A stretch of DNA of 64,000 nucleotides from Brevibacterium yomogidense (GCF_016107685.1 NZ_JABASY010000004.1:242739-306738), one strand, 5' to 3'. Positions 53,277-62,007 are shown, counted from the first letter of the stretch. Notes: a model not told the origin generated them from the sequence alone. Numbers and translations: made by a program.

Positions 53277-53894
53277 ATGACGGAGCATCTGGTGGACGCA
53301 TCTCTCACGGAGTGGGAGGACGGCATCGACCTGGTTCTCGACACCCGGGTCTCCCTCCTGCCGACCGAGGTGTGGCCGCATGTCACACGGTCGGAGCTGC
53401 TGGAGGACTGGTTCGTCGGCTACACGACGAGCGACGGGCCCGACGACATCCTGCTCAAGCTCGACGATCAGCCCGTGCCGGCTCAGGTGCTCTCCGTGTC
53501 CGCGCCGCAGGCCGATGACGACGAGGCACACGTCCTGCTCGACATCGACGGGATCGGCAGGCTCGGCCTCACCCTGCGCCCGCTCACGGGCGACGACGCG
53601 GAGTGGACCGAGCACGCTGCCACTGCGCGCACTGCTGATCCCACTGATAGCGCGGGCACTGCTGACGTCGCCTCCGCGCGGGTCGTGGGCACGCGCGTCA
53701 CCCTGTCCCACACGATCGCGGATCGCGGGATCGACCACGCGGTGGTCGCCCAGGTCATCACCCAGGTGGGGCCCGTGTGGGAGACGCACCTGCGGCTGCT
53801 CGCCGGGAAGCTCACACAGAGCCCCGGTGCCTACGACGTCCCCGAATCGCAGCTGACACTCCGATACGAGCAGCTCGCGGAGGAGATCGGATGA
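53277..53894 (+). CDS. SRPBCC (AHSA1-like) protein of unknown function
   Basis: A 205-residue protein. [20 protein letters not shown] followed by DWFVGY resembles the start of AHSA1/START-type folds (V-W-x-x-l-T-x-x-e-l-l-x-x-W), and [18 protein letters not shown] resembles their C-terminal helix. A Thr/Ala-rich loop (about residues 118-135) is low-complexity. It is inserted between rimI and tsaD and overlaps tsaD by 4 bp (ATGA at 53891). The fold is a cautious call from these two ends; no ligand or role is known. Confidence 0.55.
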   Translation: MTEHLVDASLTEWEDGIDLVLDTRVSLLPTEVWPHVTRSELLEDWFVGYTTSDGPDDILLKLDDQPVPAQVLSVSAPQADDDEAHVLLDIDGIGRLGLTLRPLTGDDAEWTEHAATARTADPTDSAGTADVASARVVGTRVTLSHTIADRGIDHAVVAQVITQVGPVWETHLRLLAGKLTQSPGAYDVPESQLTLRYEQLAEEIG

Positions 53895-55135
53895 CCCGCA
53901 CCGAACCGCTGGTGCTGGGCATCGAGACCTCCTGCGACGAGACGGGAGTGGGGATCGTCCGAGGCCGCACGCTGCTGACGAACACGGTGGCGTCCTCCAT
54001 GGACGAGCACGTCCGGTTCGGTGGGGTCGTGCCGGAGGTGGCGTCGCGGGCGCACGTCCAGTCGATCGGTCCCATGATCGAGAAGGCGCTCGCGGACGCA
54101 GGGGTGCGCCTGGAAGACCTCGATGCGCTCGCCGTCACCGCGGGTCCCGGGCTGTCCGGCGCCCTCATGGTGGGGGTCGCGGCCGCGAAGGGTCTCGCCG
54201 CCGCGACGGGTCTGCCGCTGTACGGCATCAACCACCTCGCCGCGCACGTGGCCGTGGACCTCGTCGCCCCCGATTCCCCGGGCCTGCACACCCCGACGAT
54301 CGCGCTGCTGGTCTCCGGCGGTCACACGGAGATCCTGAGGATCGGCGACATCGTCGACGACATCGAGCTGCTGGGCGCCTCGATCGACGATGCCGCAGGT
54401 GAGGCGTTCGACAAGACCGCTCGGCTCCTGGGCCTCGACTACCCGGGCGGGCCGAGCATCTCCCGCGCCGCAGCGGGCCTGCTCGACGGCACCGGGGTGC
54501 CGGGCGATCCCACCGCGGTCCGCTTCCCCCGAGGGCTTGCCACGAAGAGGGACCTGCGCGACCCGGACCGCCGTTACTCCTTCTCCTTCTCCGGCCTCAA
54601 GACCGCCGCTCTGCGCACCGTCACCGCCGCCGAGGCCGCCCTCACCGCAGAAGCCAGCCTCACGGCTGCACCGACCCTCCCTGACGGTTCCGCCGAGACC
54701 GCCCTCACCCGAGGCGCCGCACATACCTCCCGGCCGGCCGAGCCCGCTCAGCGGGCCGGGTCCGCTCAGCCGGTCGGCACCTCGGGCGCGGTATCGTCCG
54801 GCAGTCCACTGCGGCTTGCCGACATCGCCGCGTCCTTCGAGGAAGCCGTCGTCGACGTGCTCGTGAAGAAGACGCTGCTGGCGTGCGAGGACACCGGGAT
54901 CGACCACGTGCTGCTGGGTGGGGGTGTCGCCGCGAACACCCGGTTGCGCGAACGGCTGGCGGAGCGCTGCGAGGCCGCCGGGGTCACGCTGCGCGTCCCA
55001 CCCCTGTCCTTGTGCACGGACAACGGGGCGATGGTCGCGGCGCTGGGAGCGGAGATCGCAGTGCGGGGACAGGCCCCGTCGAGTCTGGGGTTCGGAGTGC
55101 TGTCGTCCTTGGAGGTCGATGATGTCCTCGTCTGA
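53891..55135 (+). CDS. tsaD: tRNA N6-adenosine threonylcarbamoyltransferase TsaD, with insertion
   Basis: A 414-residue enzyme that transfers threonylcarbamoyl to A37 of tRNA. It has [35 protein letters not shown], the metal ligands in [46 protein letters not shown], then [17 protein letters not shown], and [18 protein letters not shown]. The family is usually 335-350 residues. Here about 63 low-complexity residues (244-306, rich in Ala, Thr, Pro, Ser) sit between [12 protein letters not shown] and [16 protein letters not shown]. All catalytic and metal motifs are kept, so the enzyme should work. Confidence 0.95.
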   Translation: MTRTEPLVLGIETSCDETGVGIVRGRTLLTNTVASSMDEHVRFGGVVPEVASRAHVQSIGPMIEKALADAGVRLEDLDALAVTAGPGLSGALMVGVAAAKGLAAATGLPLYGINHLAAHVAVDLVAPDSPGLHTPTIALLVSGGHTEILRIGDIVDDIELLGASIDDAAGEAFDKTARLLGLDYPGGPSISRAAAGLLDGTGVPGDPTAVRFPRGLATKRDLRDPDRRYSFSFSGLKTAALRTVTAAEAALTAEASLTAAPTLPDGSAETALTRGAAHTSRPAEPAQRAGSAQPVGTSGAVSSGSPLRLADIAASFEEAVVDVLVKKTLLACEDTGIDHVLLGGGVAANTRLRERLAERCEAAGVTLRVPPLSLCTDNGAMVAALGAEIAVRGQAPSSLGFGVLSSLEVDDVLV

Positions 55136-55658
55136 CAAGCGTCCCGCGCCGGGAGCCACCGGCGAGCTGTCGCAGGAGATGCGCGAGCACCTCCGCGCCC
55201 GCAAACGGGCGGGCGACGGCTGGGTCGAGACCCCGAAGGGCCGGTTCTGGGGGCTGTTCGGGGCGGCAGGTCTGCTGCTGCACGACCCGGACCGCGGGGT
55301 GCTGCTGCAGCACAGGGTGTCCTGGTCGGCGCACGGCGGCACGTGGGGGATCCCCGGCGGAGCGATCGACGCGGGCGAGACACCGCTCACCGGGGCGATC
55401 CGCGAATGCCACGAAGAGGCGGGCGTCCCGCAGCTGGACGGCGCCGACATCCGCATCATCCACACCCACGTCGTCGACATGGAGGGCTGGTCGTACACGA
55501 CTGTCGTCGCCCGCACACTCGCGCATCTCGAGGAGTACGTCGCGGACATCGAGAGCGTCGAACTCCGGTGGGTCCCGCTGCGCGAGGTGACGGACTACCC
55601 GCTGCACCCCGGCTTCGCCGCCGCCTGGCCGGAACTGCTCGGCGTGCTGGAAGGCTGA
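55122..55658 (+). CDS. Nudix hydrolase
   Basis: A 178-residue Nudix protein. The Nudix box runs from Gly80 to Val102, with the key pattern Gly80, Glu86, Arg94-Glu95, Glu98-Glu99 and Gly101, all matching G-x5-E-x7-R-E-U-x-E-E-x-G-U. It should hydrolyse a nucleoside diphosphate linked to another group; the substrate is unknown. TTGGAGG at 55109-55115 supports the ATG at 55122, 14 bp inside tsaD. The stop codon region is duplicated in the tandem array that follows. Confidence 0.92.
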   Translation: MSSSDKRPAPGATGELSQEMREHLRARKRAGDGWVETPKGRFWGLFGAAGLLLHDPDRGVLLQHRVSWSAHGGTWGIPGGAIDAGETPLTGAIRECHEEAGVPQLDGADIRIIHTHVVDMEGWSYTTVVARTLAHLEEYVADIESVELRWVPLREVTDYPLHPGFAAAWPELLGVLEG

Positions 55659-55766
55659 TTCAGGAGGCTGAGCCGGTGGTTGAGCCGGGTGGTTCAGTCG
55701 GGTGGTCGAGTCGGGAGACCGAGTCGGGAGGCTGAGCCGGTGGTTGAGACGGTGGTTGAGCCGAGA
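55656..55766 (+). repeat. 12-13-bp tandem array continuing from the nudix stop codon
   Basis: Eight contiguous units of 12-13 bp (55666-55766) with consensus GGTTGAGYCGGGT. Most units carry TGA, like the gene's own stop in GGCTGATTC (stop at 55656-55658). The array therefore looks like serial duplication of the 3' end. Confidence 0.85.
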
Positions 55767-55823
55767 CAGCCCACGTGATCCCTCATCCCCAGGAAGACAC
55801 TCACTCCGTCTGGCGCGCGCCAC

Positions 55824-55920
55824 CTCTCCGCCCACCTACACAAAACTTCGCCACCTACAACCCCACTTTGTCGTAGGTGGAGAGCGCACTTGTACTTGGC
55901 GAAGAAAGTTGTAGGTGGCG
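55824..55920. repeat. Nested inverted repeats in an A/T-richer intergenic segment
   Basis: Perfect 13-bp arms CGCCACCTACAAC (55849-55861) and GTTGTAGGTGGCG (55908-55920) enclose further pairings: CCACCTAC (55832-55839) with GTAGGTGG (55873-55880), and CTTCGCCA (55846-55853) with TGGCGAAG (55897-55904). The segment lies between the convergent nudix and topoisomerase genes (a 296-bp gap with no gene). It may be a bidirectional terminator or a dispersed repeat element. Confidence 0.8.
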
Positions 55921-55954
55921 CAGAGCGAAACCATGACGCGACATTCTGGGGTTC

Positions 55955-56947
55955 TCAGCCCACGAAGCCCGGAAGCTCCCTCTCCGCCTGACGGTAGGTG
56001 CGGGCCACAATGACCTCTCCGCCCATGAACCGGTCGATGACGCGCGGATCGACATAGGAGTTCCGGGAGATGGCGCGCGTGTTCTGGAGGAAGTCCGCGA
56101 CCTCGTCCATCGTCGCGTTCACCGCGCGCTTGCGGTGGGTCGTCGACGCGGAGTCGCTGTGTCGGTCGGCCAGGCCGCGAGCGGCGCGCACGGTGGCGTG
56201 CCACGTGCGGAAGTCCTTCGACGTCATGTCGATGCCGGTGACCTCGCGCAGGAAGTCATTCACCCGTGCAGTCGAGAGCGGGTGCCACTCGTCCCCGACC
56301 GGGTATCCCACTGCGGTGCCGTCGCTGCGGTCCGTCCTCATGGTCGTGAGGGCCGCGGCGAGGTCGCGGTCGAGGACCTCCGCGGCGACGGGCTGATCAG
56401 CCTTCCCGGGGAACGCGATGCGGACATGTCCGTCTTCCACGTGGACGTGTTCGACGAGCATGCTCGTGAGCCCGTACGCCCCGTGTGCCGCTGCGTATTC
56501 GTCGTTGCCGGCGCGCAGACCGAACCGGTCGAGGATCCGGAAGGCGGTCGCCGCGGCGAGGTCCGGCCCCGGTTCCGCCGACCGCAGCAGCGACGTGACG
56601 GTCCTCCGCGCGGAGGGGAGCGCCGGCCCGATCTCCATGACGTGGGTGAACTTCTTCCGCGCCTGCCGCTCATGCCACCGCGGGTGATAGATGTACTGCT
56701 TCCTGCCCGCGTCGTCGTAGCCGACCGCCTGGACATGCCCGTTCGGGTCCGGGCACATCCAAACGTTCCGCCACGCCGGAGGCACCGCGAGCCCCTGCAG
56801 TCGCGCCCGCTCCTCCGCATCGCGCACCGTCGTCCCGTCGGGCGCGGTGAAGGAGTAGCCGGAGCCTCGCCGCCGACGTGTGATGCCGGGCGCGGACGGA
56901 TCGCTGCGACGCAGACGACCTCCCCGACTGCCTGTGCGTGAGCCCAT
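55955..56947 (-). CDS. DNA topoisomerase IB (poxvirus-type)
   Basis: A 330-residue enzyme that relaxes supercoils by nicking one strand through a tyrosine. Motifs are LAVPPAWRNVWMCPDPNGHV, QYIYHPRWHERQARKKF, the first catalytic Arg in FGLRAGNDEYA, then KDFRTWHATVRAARGLAD, and the nucleophile Tyr in ISRNSYVDPRVIDRF (near residue 297). The N-terminal ~30 residues are Arg/Gly-rich. ATG 56947 is chosen over the upstream ATG at 56974 because TACTCT lies six bases before it. It is an accessory topoisomerase, found in scattered bacteria. Confidence 0.92.
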   Translation of the reverse strand: MGSRTGSRGGRLRRSDPSAPGITRRRRGSGYSFTAPDGTTVRDAEERARLQGLAVPPAWRNVWMCPDPNGHVQAVGYDDAGRKQYIYHPRWHERQARKKFTHVMEIGPALPSARRTVTSLLRSAEPGPDLAAATAFRILDRFGLRAGNDEYAAAHGAYGLTSMLVEHVHVEDGHVRIAFPGKADQPVAAEVLDRDLAAALTTMRTDRSDGTAVGYPVGDEWHPLSTARVNDFLREVTGIDMTSKDFRTWHATVRAARGLADRHSDSASTTHRKRAVNATMDEVADFLQNTRAISRNSYVDPRVIDRFMGGEVIVARTYRQAERELPGFVG

Positions 56948-56953
56948 TTCTTG

Positions 56954-56959
56954 AGAGTA
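56954..56959 (-). promoter_or_regulatory. -10-like hexamer of the topoisomerase gene (leaderless candidate)
   Basis: On the minus strand TACTCT ends six bases before the ATG at 56947. It helps choose that start, because neither candidate ATG has a Shine-Dalgarno. Confidence 0.45.
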
Positions 56960-57044
56960 ACCACGCCACCGCATGCGCGCCAGAGGGTCTGCAAACTAAC
57001 AAGTTACCTTGAGCTTGAGTGGCTGCGTCGGTCGGCGCGTGGAC

Positions 57045-57130
57045 GCCGCCAGTCTGCGGGTGCCGCCAGCCTGAGGGGGGCCTCCAGCAGGCGGGGGCCG
57101 CCAGCCGGCGGGTGCCGCCAGTTCGCGGTG
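57045..57130. repeat. 17-bp tandem array next to the ligase stop codon
   Basis: Five imperfect units of 17-18 bp beginning GCCGCCAG (57045, 57062, 57080, 57097, 57114). The array ends one base before the stop codon of the minus-strand ligase gene (57132-57134). Unlike the other arrays, the unit does not contain the stop itself. Confidence 0.85.
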
Positions 57131-57131
57131 G

Positions 57132-58334
57132 CTATGCGGTGTCGGCTGCTCCAGAGGCCCCGCGCACACCGGCGGCCTGCGTCATCCGGGACGCATTGCC
57201 GGTGCATGCCGTCTGCGGGGTGCCCGCCCTGAACTCGGAGACCAGCAGCTCAGCCACGGAGGTGAGCGAGCCGGTCTCCGCCAGCCGGTTCCGCTGGCGC
57301 TGGTAGCCGGCTCCCCACGTGGCGAAGTCGTTCATGATCTCGAGTTCGTCGACGCACCCCAGCCTTTCGGCGATGGGCCGCAGCCGCTCGACCTCGTCCG
57401 CAATGACCTCCGTGACGAGGCGTTCGTTCGCGTCCGCGTCCTCGATGATGATCGCGTCCATGCCGTACCGGGCGGCCCGCCACTTGTTCTCCACGTGGAA
57501 CCAGTCCTGCATGGTCGGCAGCGTCTCACCCGCGTCCAGGCGTGCGGAGAAGTCGTCGACCAGGCACTGGACGAACGCCGTGACGGCCATGATCTCCGCC
57601 AGTGTCGACAGCCCGTCGCACACCCGGACCTCGACGGTGCCCCAGTGCGGGGCGGGCCGCAGGTCCCAGCGGATCTCCGTGAGCTCGTCGATGACGCCTG
57701 TCCGCTTCATGTCCGCGATGTACGACTCGTACCCCGACCACTCGTCGAACTGGTAGGGGAGGCCCGCGGTGGGCAGCTGCTGGAACATCATGGCGCGGTT
57801 CGATGCGTAGTGCGTGTCCGTCGCCTCCCAGAACGGCGACGTCGCGCCGACCGCCTGCAGGTGGGGGACGTAGCAGGTGAGCGCCGCGAGGATCGGCAGC
57901 ACCTTGTCGCGGTCGTCGATCCCCACGTGCGTGTGCACGCCGTAGATGAGCATGTGGCGGCCCCACCACTGGGTGCGGTTGATGAGCTCCGCGTACCGCG
58001 CGTGGCCCGTGATCTCCTGGTTCTGCCACAGCGCGAACGGGTGCGTGCCCGCACACATGAGGTCGAGGCCCAGCTCGTCGAGCACCGGCCGCAGCTGTGT
58101 GACGGCGTCCTCGAGGTCGTGGGCGACCTCCTTCACGGTGCGGTGGACGCCGGAGACGATCTCGAGGGTGTTCGTGAGCATCTCCCCGACGACCCGTTCT
58201 GCCAGCGGTGTGTCCGCGATCGCGTCGAGCACCTCTCCCGCCCGCGGGACGAGGTCCAGCGTCACAGGATCGACAAGGCCGAGTTCCCATTCGACGCCCA
58301 GCGTCGACCGCTCGGAGCGGGCGAAAGTAACCAT
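57132..58334 (-). CDS. GCS2-type glutamate-cysteine ligase / carboxylate-amine ligase (YbdK-like)
   Basis: A 400-residue enzyme of the second glutamate-cysteine ligase family. Motifs are TLGVEWELGLVDPVTLDLVP, GEMLTNTLEIVSGVHRTVKE, MCAGTHPFALWQNQEIT, GVHTHVGIDDRDKVLPIL, RWDLRPAPHWGTVEVRVCDG and WFHVENKWRAARYGMDAIII. The actinobacterial members have weak or unknown ligase activity; glutathione synthesis should not be assumed in a mycothiol organism. ATG 58334 is preceded by TAGGAT; the longer frame to 58373 adds non-conserved residues. The C-terminal 30 residues are Ala/Gly/Thr-rich. Confidence 0.88.
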   Translation of the reverse strand: MVTFARSERSTLGVEWELGLVDPVTLDLVPRAGEVLDAIADTPLAERVVGEMLTNTLEIVSGVHRTVKEVAHDLEDAVTQLRPVLDELGLDLMCAGTHPFALWQNQEITGHARYAELINRTQWWGRHMLIYGVHTHVGIDDRDKVLPILAALTCYVPHLQAVGATSPFWEATDTHYASNRAMMFQQLPTAGLPYQFDEWSGYESYIADMKRTGVIDELTEIRWDLRPAPHWGTVEVRVCDGLSTLAEIMAVTAFVQCLVDDFSARLDAGETLPTMQDWFHVENKWRAARYGMDAIIIEDADANERLVTEVIADEVERLRPIAERLGCVDELEIMNDFATWGAGYQRQRNRLAETGSLTSVAELLVSEFRAGTPQTACTGNASRMTQAAGVRGASGAADTA

Positions 58335-58341
58335 GCGACGA

Positions 58342-58347
58342 ATCCTA
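58342..58347 (-). promoter_or_regulatory. -10-like hexamer of the GCS2 ligase gene (leaderless candidate)
   Basis: On the minus strand TAGGAT ends seven bases before the ATG at 58334, with no Shine-Dalgarno. Confidence 0.5.
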
Positions 58348-58409
58348 GGACACGACGAGGGGGTCGTCGGCACGGAGGGACGCTTTTCGAAGTGGCGCCC
58401 TAGATGTCG

Positions 58410-60605
58410 TCATGGTCGACCGCCCTGTGCTGGCCCGTTCCCCGCAACCCGGCCGGGCGCCCGTCCCGTACCCTGGTCCGCACTCCAGCCCAGACCCTGT
58501 TGCGCACCTCGCCCTGCCCGGCGCAGCACCTGCTTCGCGGCGACGTCCGCGCCGGCCAGCAGGGGTGAGGGCAGGCCCGGCGTGGCGCCGATCGCGCTGC
58601 CCGGCTGGGTCGTCGACGCGGGGATCCCCAGGACGATGACCGATTCGTCGGCCTCGCCGGTGGAGGCGACGAGGTTGTGCCCGGTCGGTGCGGCCTCGGC
58701 GATCTCCGCACGGGTGGCCTCGATGTAGTCGGTCTGGACGCCGTCGACCTGGTGGATGCGAGCCCGGCCGGAATCCAGCAGCGACCGCAGCAGCGGATTG
58801 TCCGTGTGGGGGACACGGCCCTTCGACATGCGGGTCTCGACGAGAGCGGAGGCCTCGACGCTGCGCTGCGTGATGAGCGACTGCGCGCGGAACCGGCCCG
58901 CGTCCGGGTCGGTGCGCACGACGGACTCCGGGCCGAGCAGGTCGATGATGCCCGCGTCGATGAGGGCGAGCACCTTCCGCACCCGCACCGCAGGCGGGCC
59001 CGAGGCGAGGAACAGACCGTCGGCGTCGAACCACCCCTGCAGGTCGCGGACCAGCGATTCGCCGGACACCGCGCCCACCGCACCCAGCCGCTGCGCGGAG
59101 CCGCGCAGCAGGCTCATGGCCCGGTTGACCGCGGCCCTCGGGTGGCGGGCGGGTTCACTCATCGACGCGAGTTCGTCCTCGACGAGGGTCGCGACGAACG
59201 CGTCCCATTCCTCGGGGGTGACGCTGCGGCCGCGGGTGGGCCGGCGCAGGTCCGCGATGGTCCACGCCCAGCGCTCATCGATGACGTGGTCGGCGAGGAC
59301 GCGTTCGACGTCCTCGGCCGTCGCCGCCGCGTCGAGCTCCGCCACCCAGGGCCCGTCCGCCGCCGTGCCGTCGGCTGCGACCCCCGCCGCCGAGGTGCCG
59401 GTCGCCGGAGTGCCCGCCGCCAGTGCGTGCGGTGCCCACCCGGCGAGGGCGGTGAGGTACTGGTCGGCGATCTCCTTCGCGATCGTCGGCCAGACCTCGG
59501 CCCCGAAATCCAGGCTGTGCTGCTGCGCCAGCGCATCGAACCACGCGGGGGTGGCCCAGCGGGGCGTGAAGTCGCGCTGCTGCGAGTAGGGGATCGGCTT
59601 CGTCCGGTACGGCATCCCGCGGCGGGACCCGATGACCAGGTGCGGTTCGCGACCGGTCGGCACGTAGCGCAGACGCCCGTGGGGGTCGTCCGCGACGGGC
59701 TCGAACGTGCCGCCCCATTCCGCGAGGAGCCCACCGATGACGTCGAAGAAATTCGCGCCCAGCCCGCGGACCAGGACGGTCTCACCGGCGGGCAGCCCCG
59801 TGAAGTCGCGTTCCGCGGGCATGCCCGGCGGCACATAGCGCAGGTCGTGGTCCGCGGCGAAGCGGGTGAGGCCCTCGACCTCGGCGTCCGGCAGCGACTG
59901 CACCATGCCCTGTGCGAGCACGACGGTCGGGGCGGCCAGGCGCGTGCCGTCGGCGAGGACGGCGGCGGTGAGGGGGTCGCCGGAGTAGGGCTCCACCTCG
60001 ACGGCCTCGAGGTCGACGACGGTGGTGACGAACTCCTCGACCGCGAAGCCGCCCGCGGCGATCGCGTGGTCGAGCTGGTCGCGGTAGTAGACGCCCTGCA
60101 ACCTGCGGGACGTGAAGTCGAGCGCGCGGAGGACGCCCGCCTCCTCCACCACCCAGTCGCCGGCAGGGTGCGTGCCGGCCTCGGCGACCTGCTGCATCCA
60201 GGTGACGAGGTCCGGGCCCCGCGAGGGCGGGCCGCTCATCGGGGTCGACTCGTCGGGGTAGAGCGTCGTCGCGGAGGCGGTCGTGTTGTTGAGGTACTGC
60301 GCGGGCTGGGTGGTGAGCCACGTGGCCCCGGACCCGACCTCGAGGGCGTCAACAATCGCGATGCGCAACGGGCGTGCGGGTGCGGTGGATTGTCTACCGG
60401 ACGAGCCCGCCGCAGCACTGTCGGCGTTGACGCTGACGGCGTCAGCACTGCCAGTGTCAGTACTTCCGGTGTCGGTGTTGCCGGCACCAGCCCTGGTACG
60501 TGCAGGTTCCTCCGCGTTGTGGGCCAGACGTGCGGCCATCCGGATGATCGTCGCGACGGTGCGCGGTCCGCCGCCCACGAACACGGCGTCGAACTGTCGC
60601 GTCAC
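58410..60605 (-). CDS. FAD/NAD(P)-binding oxidoreductase-like protein
   Basis: A 731-residue protein of the FAD-NAD(P)-binding (NAD_binding_9, YdhS-like) type. The dinucleotide motif is FDAVFVGGGPRTVATIIRMA, followed by a low-complexity insert (Asp/Thr/Ser/Ala, about 36-66), then VDALEVGSGATWLTTQPAQY and LVRGLGANFFDVIGGLLAEW, a second Rossmann-like segment. The last 300 residues carry GWFDADGLFLASGPPAVRVR and DESVIVLGIPASTTQPGSAI. The reaction is unknown. The GTG start overlaps the stop of the CMD/AhpD fusion (4 bp), so the two proteins are likely made together and may share electrons or a substrate. Confidence 0.8.
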   Translation of the reverse strand: MTRQFDAVFVGGGPRTVATIIRMAARLAHNAEEPARTRAGAGNTDTGSTDTGSADAVSVNADSAAAGSSGRQSTAPARPLRIAIVDALEVGSGATWLTTQPAQYLNNTTASATTLYPDESTPMSGPPSRGPDLVTWMQQVAEAGTHPAGDWVVEEAGVLRALDFTSRRLQGVYYRDQLDHAIAAGGFAVEEFVTTVVDLEAVEVEPYSGDPLTAAVLADGTRLAAPTVVLAQGMVQSLPDAEVEGLTRFAADHDLRYVPPGMPAERDFTGLPAGETVLVRGLGANFFDVIGGLLAEWGGTFEPVADDPHGRLRYVPTGREPHLVIGSRRGMPYRTKPIPYSQQRDFTPRWATPAWFDALAQQHSLDFGAEVWPTIAKEIADQYLTALAGWAPHALAAGTPATGTSAAGVAADGTAADGPWVAELDAAATAEDVERVLADHVIDERWAWTIADLRRPTRGRSVTPEEWDAFVATLVEDELASMSEPARHPRAAVNRAMSLLRGSAQRLGAVGAVSGESLVRDLQGWFDADGLFLASGPPAVRVRKVLALIDAGIIDLLGPESVVRTDPDAGRFRAQSLITQRSVEASALVETRMSKGRVPHTDNPLLRSLLDSGRARIHQVDGVQTDYIEATRAEIAEAAPTGHNLVASTGEADESVIVLGIPASTTQPGSAIGATPGLPSPLLAGADVAAKQVLRRAGRGAQQGLGWSADQGTGRAPGRVAGNGPAQGGRP

Positions 60606-61879
60606 GCGGACCCTCCTGTCTCCGGCCAGACAGGTTCGCCCAGGGTGAGCATGAGGCGGTTCGCCCAGCCGAAGAACGCGGTCGACGCGATGAGGTCGAC
60701 GATCTCCAGGTCGTCCAGGCCGCTCTCCCGCAGACGCGCGGTGTCGTCCGTGGTGAACTCCGGGACCAGCGCGGACAGGCGGGCCGAGGTCTCGATGAGC
60801 ACCGTCCACCGCTCGTCCTGGCCCTCCGCCAGGGCGGTGACGTCCGAGGCGACCCAGTCGTCGTCCCGTGTGAGCTCGACCGCGAGCATCCGGTCCACAT
60901 CCGCGTCGCGCTTCGTGCGCTGCACCGCCTTCCGCGCGTGCACGGACGCGCAGTAGACGCAATCGTTCACCTTGCTGGAGACCGCAGCGGCGAGCTCCCG
61001 CTCACCCTTCTCCAGCCCCTCCTTCGACGTGAACACCGCGTTGTCGAGCGTCGACCGGGCGAGGGTCACCGCGGGAGTGCGCGAGATGAGACGGAAGTAG
61101 ACGCTGCCGGTCGTCGCCTTCGACGCGAACGACTCGATCTGCTCCGGCGTGAGCTCGTCCTCCGCCGGTGCGGGCAGCCACGGCTCCCAGTCGAGGAACT
61201 CGCGGGTGAACGCGGTGGGACGCGACCGACCCGACGAGGTGAGCGGGGAGCGATCGCCCGAGCGGCCTCGGGAGCGGAGTGTGCGGGCGAGCTCCGGCAG
61301 AGGTGCGAAGACAGAGCGGAGGGCGGGGGCCTCGGCGGCGGAGTGCGCAGAGGCCACCGCAGGCCCTGTGGCGTGTCCGGTCCCGGCAGGTGCCTCCGTG
61401 TCGCCCAGCGCGCTGAGGCCCGCGACCAGGCGGATGAGGTACGACTCGAACGCGACGAGCTGGCCGATGAGGACGACGAGGTCGGGGTCCGCGCCGGCAG
61501 CGGCGAGTGCGTCCTGGTCCGCAGCGGTCGCGAGGGCGGGCGACACGGACACCGTGTCGACATAGTCCATGACAGCGGCCAGCAGCGGTTCCGCCGGAGC
61601 CGTGCCGGCGACCAGATCGTCGAAGAGCGTGCGGTCGGCGATGTGGTTGAGATGCCACGTCATGAGCGTGCGCGACCCCTGCTGGACGGCGACCACCGCC
61701 GCGATCGTGTGCAGCAGCGGCGCCGGCAGCGGGTGCGTCGCCGTGTACAGCGCGTCGTAGGCGGCCTGCGTCTGCTCGGTGACGGTCGGCTTCCGGTCGG
61801 CCAGGACCGCAAGCGGCGCGGTCTCGCCCAGCAGGGAGATGAGGACGGACTGCTCGGGTGCAGGGGGAGAAGCTGTCAT
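60602..61879 (-). CDS. Fusion of CMD-domain and alkylhydroperoxidase-domain proteins (Avi_7170 / Avi_7169 types)
   Basis: A 425-residue two-domain protein. The N-terminal half (about 10-160: LHTIAAVVAVQQGSRTLMTW, then AFESYLIRLVAGL) resembles the CMD Avi_7170 family. A low-complexity linker (160-222) follows. The C-terminal half (about 223-425: FLDWEPWLPAPAEDELTPEQ, then IESFA) resembles the Avi_7169 alkylhydroperoxidase family with the AhpD-type redox site Glu295, Cys307-Val-Tyr-Cys310, His314. These two families are usually separate neighbouring genes. It likely reduces a peroxide or supports an FMN-dependent oxidation; the substrate is unknown. The start at 61879 lacks a clear Shine-Dalgarno. 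Confidence 0.78.
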   Translation of the reverse strand: MTASPPAPEQSVLISLLGETAPLAVLADRKPTVTEQTQAAYDALYTATHPLPAPLLHTIAAVVAVQQGSRTLMTWHLNHIADRTLFDDLVAGTAPAEPLLAAVMDYVDTVSVSPALATAADQDALAAAGADPDLVVLIGQLVAFESYLIRLVAGLSALGDTEAPAGTGHATGPAVASAHSAAEAPALRSVFAPLPELARTLRSRGRSGDRSPLTSSGRSRPTAFTREFLDWEPWLPAPAEDELTPEQIESFASKATTGSVYFRLISRTPAVTLARSTLDNAVFTSKEGLEKGERELAAAVSSKVNDCVYCASVHARKAVQRTKRDADVDRMLAVELTRDDDWVASDVTALAEGQDERWTVLIETSARLSALVPEFTTDDTARLRESGLDDLEIVDLIASTAFFGWANRLMLTLGEPVWPETGGSA

Positions 61880-62007
61880 GGAGATCGACTCTTGCACGTC
61901 CCGCCGGCGCGCGCGAGGGTGGGTGTCACGGTTGTTAAGAAACTCACGGGGACGGTGGGGCGGTGGCGACCGAACCTGAGCGCGTGGTCCGGCACTGACC
62001 CCGCCGT

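Noticed and set aside
54622..54812. The TsaD insertion as an intein
   Set aside because: It is only about 63 residues, has no Cys/Ser at the left junction with splicing blocks and no terminal His-Asn, and is simple low-complexity sequence.
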